The position numbers and the translations under genes were made by a program. A DNA stretch of 64,000 nt from the NCBI GenBank assembly GCA_947044365.1, contig OX345649.1, forward strand, positions 4,329,905 to 4,393,904. Reading direction: 5' to 3'. This stretch comes from Petrosia ficiformis. Taxonomy: Eukaryota > Porifera > Demospongiae > Haplosclerida > Petrosiidae. Shown piece after piece: positions 19,601-30,900 of the stretch; position 1 is the stretch's first letter; every line of letters begins with the position of its first letter. The notes beneath the pieces are model-generated. The model did no database searches. It was not told where the DNA came from and saw only the letters and a list, made by a program, of their open reading frames with translations.

Positions 19601-22600
19601 TGAGAATGAAGGTATCTATGTAAGGGATATTAAGACCGGTAAAGTTCGGGCTATTTGTGGTGCTACATATATGTTGACTCAAGATGAGGAACTATGGACA
19701 AAAGAACTCCCCCCTGGTGTGGAAGAACTCCTTGCACAAGGGAAAGATCCATTGTCCGATCGTTCAGATAGAAGTAAGGAAAGATTAGTGATAACAATAT
19801 ATATATATATATATATATATTATTATTATTGCTGTATAATTATTTATAAGTATGTAAAGTATGTACGTAAGTATGTATAATTTATATATGTATTACTATT
19901 TATATGTATCTTGTAAGTAAGTATATAATATGTATGTATGCAATATGGATGTATAATTATGTAGTATTTATACAAATTTGTAATTTGTGTGTATATATGT
20001 ATATATGTAAGTAAGTATATATATGTATGTACATATATCCAATATGCATATGTATATAAATATGTAATATAATGTAGTTTATACATATTTGTAATTTTTG
20101 TGTGTGTATAGAATTTTACACTGACAGATTTTCTTTTTCAGGCCGGCCATCAGCAAACATAAAACGTGACAAGAATAAAGTTGTCGGTTTTCAGGTACCT
20201 CACAATGCAGCTGTTCAGATTTATGACTACAAAGAAAAGAGAGCTCGTGTTGTCTTTGGGCCAGAACAGGTGATGTTAGATCCTGATGAACAATTCACAC
20301 AACTAAGTCTCTCTGGTGGAAAACCCAAACGACCAAATCAAATAAAGTCTCTCTGTCTCTTACTTGGACCTGATTTCTGTACTGATATCATCACCGTGGA
20401 AACAGCTGACCATGCTCGTCTTTCACTCCAACTTTCTTATAATTGGTAAACTAACTATATAGTTGTTAATTATTATGTATCTCTCTGCCCTTGCTCTGTG
20501 ACTGTGTTTCCAAGAAATTTCCTGTCTATGAATATCATTAGTTAGGTTTCTTAATTCTCGTCAATAGAGCTGGAACGAATCCTGTCTTTTACATCCAGAT
20601 ATCCATTCACAATAATGGTCGGATACCCAGATAATTGCTTTAGAAAAATCATGACTTGTTTACAATAAAATATTACCTCACCTTTTTGCAGTAATAAACT
20701 GCAATAGATGTTTATACAAGCAGCATTTGTGTTTCTACAGATCGTTCTGCATTCTACAAGCCTTAAAAGCTGGTAACATAGAGCAAGACGATCTCAACCA
20801 CCGTTGCAATTTTGATTTCAATTATTTTGTTTCTGTGCATGCGCAAACATTAAACGAATACCTGATACAAAGAAACAGATCTAACAGATCTGAATAATTG
20901 GGTATCCATTCCAGCTCTACTTATTCACTCTCTGTACAAAACCACTAAATAGCTAAATTCTGTTCACATTCATGATGACCTCAAAACTACGATGTGATGA
21001 CTTTATATGTAATATAGTGTATAGTTTAATGTCATAAGGTTAATATATGATGTAACTCAATGTTACATTTGTTGGTAAAAATATTGGTGGTTATTCCGAA
21101 CTAAAGTTAAAAACATTTTCCTGAGGTCAAGATGAATGTGAATGAGCTTTAGTGTTTAAATGTATGTTAGATGAAAAGTATTTATCTCAATATGGTAAAT
21201 TTTTGCAAACATTCATTGCCTTCCATCCTGTCTGCCACATTATAATATTCATAGTCTAACACAATGCGACTATCACACACATGTTACTATTTTTATAGGC
21301 ATTTTGAAGTTAAAGACAAGGAGAATTTCAAAGAATCTGCAAAGATATTTTCTGTTCCAGATTTTGTTGGTGATGCTTGTAAGGCTATTGCTTCTCGTGT
21401 TCGTGGAACTGTTGCTGGTGTTCAATTTGATGATTTCCATAAGGTACTCAAGTTTATATAGTGTAACCGTGTAATAGTATCTTAATGAAGGCTATTAATA
21501 GTAAACTAACAGTCCCCATATATCAGCTGCCACCAGAGCTTTTGATATGTTTTGAAGCATGGGCCAAATTGGCTCAAAAATGGTTAGTGTGTGCACCATT
21601 GGGAATACATTTTGAGCCAATTAACAATCACTTAATGCTGTTACTGACAATATAACCATAATTAACTGCGCCACTAGCCCAAAGAGAGAACTGTGCAGCT
21701 CTTTGGGTCACTGGTGTGCCATATAAGCTTATCAAAAACACTGACTGCCACCCATTATTGATTTTACCATGATTGTGTATAATTATAGTGAGGCAAACAG
21801 TGGTGCCACAGATGGGTGTGGCTATGGTAATCAATTATCCCACAGAATACTCACTAGGCATAATAGGGTGCTGCACCATGCAGTGTGTATATTACTAGTA
21901 CCCTTCTTAGCTCACTGATAATTAATATTGCACCCTTCTTTTCATGATTAAAACATTACTTGAGCTATTATGTAATTGAGTGACACTGCATATAGATATG
22001 GGTGTGGTCATGTGGTAATATTGTAATTATAGCAGATACATGCGGCTATGTATTAATTAATTATTACACTCTTCTTCTTGTATAGAGAAAATGAACTACC
22101 AATAGTAATTACATTCTGTGCTTTCTTGATCACTCAAAAATGAAATGCTCTTGTTGAAACCCATGCTATTGCCTTACATGTACATATAGCTCAGTTGATA
22201 TTATAATGATATATTTCTTCATACTGTAGAACTCAGCTCGTATTATTCGATCATCTGTATTTGGCCTTGATGATAAGGGTAAGGTCAGAGATCGTTTTGA
22301 TTTTCCTGCTAATTGTCTGGTTATAACAAGTATTGATATCCAATCTGTTGAACCTGTTGATCAACGTACTCGTGATGCTCTTCAGAAATCTGTCCAACTT
22401 GCTATTGAAATCACCACAAATTCACAAGAAGCAACTGCACGGTGAGTGACGATGCAAGGGAGGGGGAGGAAGATGTGAGTGAGAGAGAGAGGGAGGGAGG
22501 GAATGACAATCTGAGAAGTAGGGAGAAGGTAAGGAAGATGTGTGAGAGAGAGGGAGGAGTTGGTGAGTGATAATGTGAGAGAGAGGGAGGGGGAGGAAGA

Positions 22601-24073
22601 TGTGAGATGGATGAGTGATGATGTGAGAGAGGAAGGAAGGTGAGAAGGACAGTCAAGAACAGTTTTGAGTATATCTATGTTGTAATCACTTCTTTTTTTT
22701 TTTGACTCACAGACACGAAGCTGAGCGTCTTGAGCAAAAAGCCAAGGGAGCTCTTGAGAGACAAAAGATTACTGATGAAGCTGAGGCTGAGAAAGCTCGT
22801 AAACACCTCTTGGAACTTCAAGCAAACAGGTATTATATCATTCATTTATTCATATCTATGTTTTCCAAATTGTGTGATACTGGTTTGCTATCTCTTCTTG
22901 AATAGTGCTGCAGTTGAATCAACAGGTCAAGCTAAAGCAGAGGCCCAGTCTCGTGCTGAAGCTTCCAAGATTGAGGGTGAGGCTAATGTAGAGCAAGCAA
23001 AACTCAAGGCTATGGCTTCTAAGATTGAAGCAGTAAGTTTACATCAATCTGATTGAGACTCTAGAAATATTTCATGTACAAAAACTTTCATATGAAAATA
23101 AATTAAATTGTTGAATTAATACTATAATGATAATCTCTCCCATTGTTGTTAGTAAGCAAGCGATGATATTCTGATCCATGTTATGTAATGTATTGACTAG
23201 GGACGGGCGATTATGAAAATATGAGACAATGATTATTGTCTGTGCAAGTATCACTTTTATTGCGATTATTGGCTACCTTACATATGTATGTAGATTTCAT
23301 TCAGTAATCAAATTGATACCTTTTATTTGTTGAGTAAACAGTGTTGAAAAACTGATTTAAAGGACATTCAGGTGATTAAGGCATCATTAATTGCTTTTAG
23401 AATACTTATAAAATGCTCATTTTCATTGAAAGAATCAGAATCCAGAAGGTAGATTTAATATCAGATCGGTATGGGTTATCGGTACATATCTACTGAAAAC
23501 CTGAAGTTATGGCACAATAATCATTATTTTTGTGACCACGATATGGCAATATTTAGACGATATGATTATCACAAGAAATTTTAATCACGATTATCACGAT
23601 TATCAAATATTGCCCATCCCTAGTATTGACTAGTCCCATGATCTGAATTCTTTCTATCTATGTAATGTATTATACTTTCCCAGGAATCAGAACTTGAGCG
23701 TCTCACTAGAGCTCGTGAAGCTGAAATCAAATACATTAAAGAACAGAACGAATTGGAGATAGAAAAGGCTCGTGAACTAGCTCAAATTGATACATCCAAG
23801 TTCAAAGAAATGGTGGATGCCATTGGATCAGAAACAATTGCTGCTATTGCTACATCCGGACCAGAACTGCAGGTAGGATTAAATCCATTAATTAGGGTAA
23901 TTATCCATCCCTAACTCCCTCCTTCCCTCCATCTTCAGGTTAAAATGCTACAAGCTCTTGGTCTTCGCTCTACTCTGATTACAGATGGTAGCAACCCTAT
24001 CAACCTTTTCAATACTGCTCACGGTTTGGTGGGAGCAATTCAAAATCCACCTCCAATTATAGAAGAAGATTGA
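16699..24073 (+). CDS. MVP: Major vault protein
   Basis: Fifteen coding exons join in phase to 856 residues (human about 893). The N-terminal two thirds are the repeated MVP shell domains ([101 protein letters not shown]). The shoulder domain follows ([20 protein letters not shown], an SPFH/band-7-like fold), then a long Ala/Glu/Lys coiled coil from about residue 620, and the cap end ([20 protein letters not shown]). About 78 copies build the barrel of the cytoplasmic vault ribonucleoprotein particle. Its cellular role is still debated. Exons: 16699-16806, 16890-17129, 17390-17513, 18056-18159, 18208-18330, 18517-18642, 18905-19141, 19494-19773, 20142-20445, 21299-21443, 22230-22441, 22713-22829, 22906-23032, 23684-23872, 23939-24073. 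Confidence 0.95.
18330..18485. repeat. Degenerate (ATGG)n in MVP intron
   Basis: GATGGATGGATGG-type repeats fill most of the short intron between MVP exons 5 and 6. Simple sequence only. Confidence 0.7.
19795..20110. repeat. AT-rich microsatellite in MVP intron
   Basis: (TA)n at 19797-19820 followed by degenerate TATGTA/AAGTATGTA repeats up to the next acceptor. Simple sequence only. Confidence 0.7.
20955..21155. repeat. Interspersed repeat, family Y (MVP intron copy)
   Basis: Contains TATAGTGTATAGTTTAATGT followed by CATAAGGTTAATA, and ends ACATTTTCCTGAGGTCA. Similar blocks occur at about 47262-47600 (inverted), 50620-50910, 54440-54625 and 59965-60150. It is therefore a dispersed non-autonomous repeat of this genome. 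Confidence 0.65.
21534..21743. mobile_element. MITE with CAGAGC/GTTTTTGATAAG-type ends (copy 2, MVP intron)
   Basis: Same family as 277-504. Starts CAGAGCTTTTGATATG, ends CTTATCAAAAACACTG. The flanking octamers GCTGCCAC and ACTGCCAC agree at seven of eight positions, supporting an 8-bp target duplication as in hAT transposons. It sits inside the intron after MVP exon 10. Confidence 0.75.
22445..22640. repeat. GA-rich low-complexity tract in MVP intron
   Basis: Repeated GAGAGAGGGAGG and GATGTGAGTGA motifs, forming a degenerate purine-rich minisatellite. The apparent reading frame on the other strand is an artefact of this tract. Confidence 0.7.
23198..23622. mobile_element. hAT-like MITE with perfect 8-bp target duplication
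   Basis: A 425-bp element. Left end TAGGGACGGGCGAT, right end ATTGCCCATCCCTA, an imperfect 14-bp terminal inverted repeat. It is flanked by the octamer GTATTGAC on both sides (23190-23197 and 23623-23630). No transposase frame. Inserted in the intron before MVP exon 14. Confidence 0.88.
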
Positions 24074-24932
24074 ACTGTTTATTAAACTATTGAAATTACC
24101 TGAATATTGACTGGCTGATATATATTAAAAAATAAAATTTATAATTATTAGATGGATTTTGTAGTTTTATCCCATTCTTAAAATTTTTATCAATTGCTGA
24201 CTTCGATATTTTTGGCAATTTTATGATTTATAGTTTGTGAAAAGAAGTGTTGAGCTAAGATTTGCAGCGAAATGTATGAATATAATTATTGCTCAGTTCA
24301 CTCAAAACTGTGCTGATTATTGGTAACATAATGGTTGTATTTGTATCAAGATAACTGGGGCTTAGTGAGAGGTGTTATCAACTGATCTGAGTGAATGTTC
24401 CTTTGATGCACTCACTCATATTATACATACATACCTCAACTCCTGCAAGACTTCACATATTACTATATGGGTAATGAATGTTGCAATCACTATTACCATT
24501 TGTGGAGATACATACCACATTGAATGGAAAAGATAGGACTATACAAAAACAAGACTTACTATATCAGCATATAGACACAGTTCAAATATTGATAGTATTG
24601 TTGATACAAAGTTAAAATGTTTAACAATAATTATCAAGGTAAAGTCAGACTATGAGGAATGGAATCTCTAGACTCAGGATGGATCTCCAGATCTTCTCTG
24701 AAGAACTGACAAACCTATATTAAGAGGGAGATTAGCTATAAGATTATACAAGAATATACATTCTTATGAAAAGAATACAATTAACTAGAGTCATGTACAT
24801 GTACAAGTACTTTTATAGATAAGTCATGTACATGTACAAGTATCTTTATAGATAAGTCATGTACATGTCTTTATAGACCACTAGTGGGTAATGAATGTAC
24901 TTCTTGTTTGTACCACACCTTCTAAAAGTAGC
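24074..24932. other. Intergenic region with a relic PIPOX exon
   Basis: MVP 3' flank, then 24560-24714, which matches exon 6 of the minus-strand PIPOX genes but is seven bases short and therefore frameshifted, followed by a GTACATGTACAAGTAC repeat tract (about 24790-24870) also found in the intron of the gene at 33434-36611. The last 60 bases (TAGACCACTAGTGGGTAATGA) recur before the copy at 37701 and should contain the promoter. Confidence 0.6.
24560..24714 (-). pseudogene. Relic exon 6 of a PIPOX-like gene
   Basis: Aligns with the exon at 34145-34306 (GGATGGATCTCCAGATCTTC block and flanking splice sites) but has small deletions that break the frame. No other exons of this copy are next to it. 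A leftover of an earlier duplication. Confidence 0.7.
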
Positions 24933-26633
24933 ATGGCCGGCAATTTATATGAGGTAATAGTAATTGGTGCAGGAGTGGAGGGAAGTGTCACTGGATATTA
25001 TCTGACATCCAGAGGTACCAAGAATGTGCTCATGTTAGAACAGGTTAGATCTACTTTATAATATGTTATTCTAACATGTACAACTGTTTTCACATTTCTC
25101 CATACAGTTTGATGCTCTTCATACACGTGGTAGTTCTCATGGAGGATCTAGAATCACTCGTAAAGCTTATGATCAACCTTACTATGTGAAAATGATGGAA
25201 GAAGCTTTTATATTGTGGTCAGAGATAGAGCAACAGTCTGGAAAGAAACTTTATTAGTGAGTGTTCACTCTGCAGTTTGAAATTACATTCATTTGCCAAT
25301 GTTTATTATCTATACTCAACTTGGTATCCATTCTTTCATTTCTTATATACTTCTTCCATCACTACATCTTGTAATAGTCCATCCATTCATAATTATGTAT
25401 TGCCATCCATCCACCATTGCTGCATTTTATTCAACTTGCAATGGGTAACTTATCTTCACAGTAAAACTGGTATTCTTGTGTTTGGTGACAACAATGTGGA
25501 GAGCTACAAAACTTCATTGCAAGCGAATAATATTCCTCACAAAATAATGACAGGAAGTGAAGCTAATAGAGAGTATAATCAACAGTTACAATTACCTGAT
25601 GACTATCTCTGTATATTTGAAGAATATGGAGGAATATTAAGAGCTACGATTGCAGTAGCTGCAATGCAAGTAGTTACAATTTATGTTCTTTTTATCTGTC
25701 TATTTATCTGTTGTCATTGTCTAGGAATTGTTTGTACGTAATGGTGGACAACTGTTAGACTGTCACAAGGTCACCGGACTCATTCCTGGACCGGTGGTTA
25801 CTATAGAAACAAACAAAGGCAGTTTCAGAGCTAAGAAAGTGATAGTTACTGTTGGTGCTTGGACTAATAAGCTATTAGAAACAACAGGATTAACACTACC
25901 ACTAAAGGTAGTTTGTGTTATTAATAGAATAGACTAATCCACTCTATATGTATAGTGTATATAATAGTATAATATTTTCAGGTAATAAAGACTGAAGTGC
26001 TGTACTGGTCTACAAGTAATCCTGAAGCATTTTCATCCTCTAATTTTCCAACATTCTTTCATGCTAGAAATGAAGGAGATAATGTAGTAGAGTTTTACGG
26101 ATTACCCATACAAGAATACCCTGGTCTTTTCAAGGTACTAAAATTATTATTCATCTAACTCTTTTGATCATGCTAAAGGCTTGTTCACGCAGTGCATCTG
26201 AGATTTCTGATCCTGAGGAAAGAGATCTTGAATCTTGTTATATTATTACGAGTGATTTGGTGTCTGGATTTGTTCAGAAGCATTTCAAAGGAGTAAGCAA
26301 TAAACCATCCATTGTAGAGAGCTGCATCTTCACAGAAACAGTAAGTTTTAATTGTGATATACACTCCATGTTAAATTTGTATGCAATTATCTTCAGCCCG
26401 ACAGAGATCCATTTTTAGATAGACACCCATTCTGTCATAATGTGATTATTGGAGCTGGATTTTCAGGTTTGACAGCATTATACACTAATTGAACATGTGA
26501 CTCTCTTCATCATATAGGTCATGGATTCAAACTTGCACCAATAGTTGGTAAAGTATTGAGTGAGATAGCACTGGGTCATCCTCCATCATATGACCTTTCA
26601 CCTTTTAAGATTGATCGCTTCAAGAAACAATAA
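24933..26633 (+). CDS. PIPOX: Peroxisomal sarcosine/pipecolate oxidase-like protein, copy A (C-terminus shortened)
   Basis: Eight exons (24933-25043, 25108-25256, 25462-25669, 25725-25907, 25982-26134, 26179-26340, 26397-26466, 26518-26633) give 383 residues; human PIPOX has 390. The FAD-binding motif VIGAGVEGS lies at residues 9-18, [15 protein letters not shown] follows at about 45, and the cysteine that binds FAD covalently in the family is in [23 protein letters not shown] lies near the C-terminus. The family oxidises sarcosine, L-pipecolate or related amines and makes hydrogen peroxide. Sister copies end in KASL; here the frame ends KKQ, so the last residues that would act as a peroxisomal signal are lost. 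Enzyme activity may remain, in another compartment. Confidence 0.88.
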
Positions 26634-26959
26634 ACCTCTTTAATTCTTTGTATTATCATAATATTTATCATACATGTGAACGTTGATATGTTAAAACAAA
26701 CATTGGTGAAGTTGTGCACGATGGATGAAAGGTTGAGGCCAGTTAGTACAAACTCTACTATACAGGTGTTATGATAACTAGGAAAAAAACTAAATCCAAG
26801 AGAATCCCACCAACACTTGATAGTGCAGTTATAGAAGTATGTATGTCAGCAAACTTGTTATATAAGAAATAAGTGTAAATGTGACCATGCAGGTTGTGAT
26901 GGATACATAATTATGCTGATGTCCTACAAATCAGATATTTAATGCTACTAATATTTTTG

Positions 26960-27012
26960 TGAGTATATACTGTGCTAATCCCGAAGCATTTTTACCCTCT
27001 AAATTTCAAGCC
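26960..27012 (+). pseudogene. Relic exon 5 of a PIPOX-like gene
   Basis: The bases encode YCANPEAFLPSKF, against [15 protein letters not shown] in copies A and C. Splice sites and neighbouring exons are gone. Confidence 0.5.
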
Positions 27013-27049
27013 ACATACCTTAATTTATCTGTAACAATTTATATATTAT

Positions 27050-27443
27050 AACACTGCAAAAATTAAATTGTAAAACAACCTAGTTAGTACAGCTGCAAAG
27101 ACTAGCATGATTTTCAAATTATTTTGTCAATAATTGCCATAGAGGCTACATGCATGATGTTACTACATAACGTGCACCAAGTATTGAAGGGTATAAATTA
27201 TGTGTTTGTGGGTTTACAAACCCTCTTGATGGTCAGATACAATTACATGTACTTTAGTATAAATTATACTAAATCTTAGACATGAAATATGAGTAGACAG
27301 CACCCTAAAATTATAGTGCTTCAACTATATTGAATATAATTAGTACAACGTATCCGTGGTATAAGATGTATGTATACTGAACCAACCAACTAATACTGTT
27401 AAATCCTTGCAACTGTAGTGACCACTAACCACTAAATTAACAG
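27050..27443 (-). mobile_element. Inverted-repeat element, inverted copy of 39109-39549
   Basis: Begins CACTGCAAAAATTAAAT; contains GTAGACAGCACCCTAAAATT and a TACATGTACTTTAGTATAAA block that recur on the opposite strand in the intron of copy C. No coding capacity. Probably a MITE that was spread with, or within, the PIPOX duplications. Confidence 0.55.
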
Positions 27444-27970
27444 TGAACTGTTTCAGTCATGAGTCCAGTCACCCAATGATAATGAATTCACCAAACAATG
27501 AACAACTCTATTTTGACTACATGTAGAGTTGATAAAACTGACATAGCACCATATCAAGCTGTTAGTGAATTACATGTATAATTGCATGGTTGTTGCTATT
27601 AATATTTGATTGTTGAATTTACTCGTTCGATAATAATTATGGTGTAATAGAAGGGATACTTTTCTCCTTTTTAATAGTGAATTGGGCATCAAACTAATGG
27701 AAATGATAATATCTGCACTTTATAAAATCTGTTCTAAAAGCAGTAAATGTTTTGAGTATGAGATAACATCCTATGTCACTTCCCTTAACTCTTGCATGCA
27801 CCTCCATAACCTCATCTGAAGAGTCTGATCAAACATTTTCCACTTGCATGTGATATATATCATGACTAGATGATGTATAACATACTGAAACTCGCAATAA
27901 TTGTACATTATTTCCAAAAAAAGTTATTACAAATAAATTACAGTGCAATTTTGTCTTTCTGGAAATTACT

Positions 27971-30900
27971 CTACAGTGCAGCCTTTGGTGTTTCAAATCG
28001 ATCAATCTTGAATAATGTGAGGTCATATGAAGGAGAATGTCCAAGAGCCAGCTCACTTAAAATTTTACCAAATACAGGACTCATTTTGAATCCATGAGAG
28101 AATCCAGCTCCAATCACTATGTTAGGATAGTATGGGTGTTTATCAAGGTAAGGATTATTGTCAGGCTGTAGTATGAGAAATATACGTCATGTGACATTTG
28201 TGAATTAAAAAATGACATGACTTCTGACCAGTAGATAATGTCACACATTGTGAATTTGCCACACATAGTGAATTACACAAGATATATAAGTATTATTGTC
28301 AGACTGTAGTATGAGGAATAAATGTTGTGTGACATGTAAATTAAAAAAAATCACCATCATGACTTCTGACCAACCAGAACATGATTGAATTGCGCCAACC
28401 TGATAAATAATATTCAAGCAACTCTCAAGTAGATCCTCCTTCTTTGAGTGAAGGAGTGAATATTAGAAACACAGAAAATCTCTTTGGAATTTTTGTCAGT
28501 GGAGATACATACCACATTGAATGGAAAAGATGATACTATACAAATAAAGACTTACTGTAGCAGCATAAAGACACAGTTCGAATATTGATGGTATTGTTGA
28601 TACACGTTTGAAATTTTTAACAATAAAGTCTGAAACTTGAGGTAAAGTCAGACTATGAGGAATGGAATCTCTGGACTCAGGATGGATCTCCAGATCTTCT
28701 CCATAGAACTGACAAACCTATAATACAAAGAAAATATAAGAATATACATACTAACCATTCTAAAGAGCTAACCAATCACACATGTGGCAAGTACATAGTA
28801 TTGCTACTTAAGTACAAGTACTTTTATAGATGATGTACAAGTAGTAATAGATTAGTCATGTAAATAGTGGGGAGAGTTGAAGATCTTTAACCCACCATTC
28901 CCGGTTCTCAAGACTGGGCATTCATTCAGTGTTCCATTTTTCCTTATTTTTCTAAGCCATTGTGGCTGCTTATTTTCTAACCCATTGTGGTTGCTTATTT
29001 TCTAAGCCAAGATTATTATTTTTCTAAGCCATTGTGGCTGAATATTTTTCTAAGCCAAAGTGGCTGCTCTAATGTTTAATGAAGCCATTGTGGCTGCTTG
29101 TTTGTTTGTTGTGTGTTTGTCTACGCCTATTGCTAGCATGCGAGGCACATGAATTTTCATGTACAAGTCATTTACATGTACAAGTACAAGTATGTTCATA
29201 GATGAGTGTCAAGTACAAGTACCTTTATACATATATATGTCAAATACAAGTGCATATATACACACTTTAAAAAATGCAATTTGTAAATTCAAGAAATTAC
29301 AATAAAGATTTTCCAAACAACTAAACAGTCTTTAGTACTCTGATATTGTACTTAAGCACAATTTTAAATCCATACAAAGTCAATGAAGTACTCAGAAAAA
29401 TATATTTGAATACAAGTACAAAAGAAGTTGCCCTTTGTCTGCAGCTAATATACATACTCTACTAACTTCTGATATGCAAACCTAAACAATACCTTTAAAA
29501 GCCCTGGATATTCTAGTATCGGTGTCCCATATATACTGGGTACTTTAGATACAGGAGAATGTATGTTGAGAAAAACTGGGAAATTTGAAACTGAGTATGC
29601 ATCTGGATCTTCAACTTTAAAATAAAACACCTCAGCTCTGTATACCTGTAGTATAATTACATAATTATTGTAACTATGATTTATGTATATGTTATGTCAT
29701 ACCACGAGTGCTATATCAGATTAATAATCACAAGCCTGATATTACACAAGTGGGCATGACAACTAATATATTTCTTGCACTTCAAAAGTTTTTTGGCTAA
29801 ACTATAAGTAATACTTAAAGCATTGTTCAGAGTGTATTATCGGATTTATCTGTACGCATTTTCAGTCAAGGTACTTCAAATAGAGTATGAGGCCGAATTT
29901 ATTTTTCTATTATGTTGGTCTACAATTTTGACTTCAAGGAGGACAAGAACAGTGAGATCTTTCTTTCCAACAATTCTCTCATATACCACCAGACAGAGAT
30001 CAAGACACCTACAATGAGTATGTTGAGTATGTGTCGAAAACAATAAACACCATTTTAAAGATATTCACTCCAAAAACAAATCCGTGAAAGCATATGCTGT
30101 TGTTACTTCACCAATGTGTGTTGTAAAGATTCTTGATTATTATTACCAATTGAACCTAAAACAGTTTACCGTTGGCCACTAGCTGTTGTTCCCAAAGATC
30201 CCACTAGGCCATAGTTTGCCAATGTTCCAGTTGAAAAAATGGTTTCTAAAATAGCTGAGCAAGCAGGCAGTACTAGTAAGTACACTAACCACTCTCTTAG
30301 GGCAACTGCTACAAGCAGAATGTTTGGCAATAATGTACCAGAAAAATAATCACTGAGAAAACAGGTCACAAAAGCCTGGCGTTTAGAACAGGAAAGAAAG
30401 TACAGAGAAGACTGAACAGAGTCTGAGAGAGTGATAGATGTAACAAAGTAACTGAGGAACAAAGAGTAAAAATTTAAAACTTTCAATTATGTACATTCAT
30501 TCTTAGTATATAAATTTAATTATTTTTATGATTCTAAATAATAATTGTTTCAATGACAGTACCACACTTAAATTGTAATAGGATTAGAACGTACTATGTC
30601 TGGAATGTACTATGATTAAAATGTACTACACTTGCCTAGCTTATACTGCTGAAGACAGTATTAAGCTAGTACATTATAATTATAATAATATTGTGACAGG
30701 AAAAAAATGAAGTGTGGTGTATATGCCTGCATAACTACCACTCTTCCAAACAGTTTGATACTCAACTCCCACGTCATCACAAAATGTAATATCTTTGTAC
30801 CTCTGATACTACAAGCAATATATATTCAAAGATTCTAAACTATTGCATAGTTTATTTGATATTGGAATACTGACCTTCATTGGTAGTGTTAGTCCTGTTG

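Larger units (their letters stand above)
26634..27970. other. Intergenic region with relic exon and inverted-repeat element
   Basis: No intact gene. About 26966-27010 (AATCCCGAAGCATTTTTACC) is a decayed exon 5 of a PIPOX copy. About 27050-27443 is a repeat found inverted at 39109-39549. About 27640-27970 is nearly identical to 33105-33433, the shared 3' flank of copies B and E, which shows the duplicated block extends past the stop codon. Confidence 0.6.

Noticed and set aside
22411..22656. Ser/Leu-rich minus frame
   Set aside because: Antisense of a GA-rich tract inside an MVP intron.
30166..30486. Minus frame of 106 codons in the copy B intron
   Set aside because: No splice signals joining it to the gene, no family match, absent from copy E.
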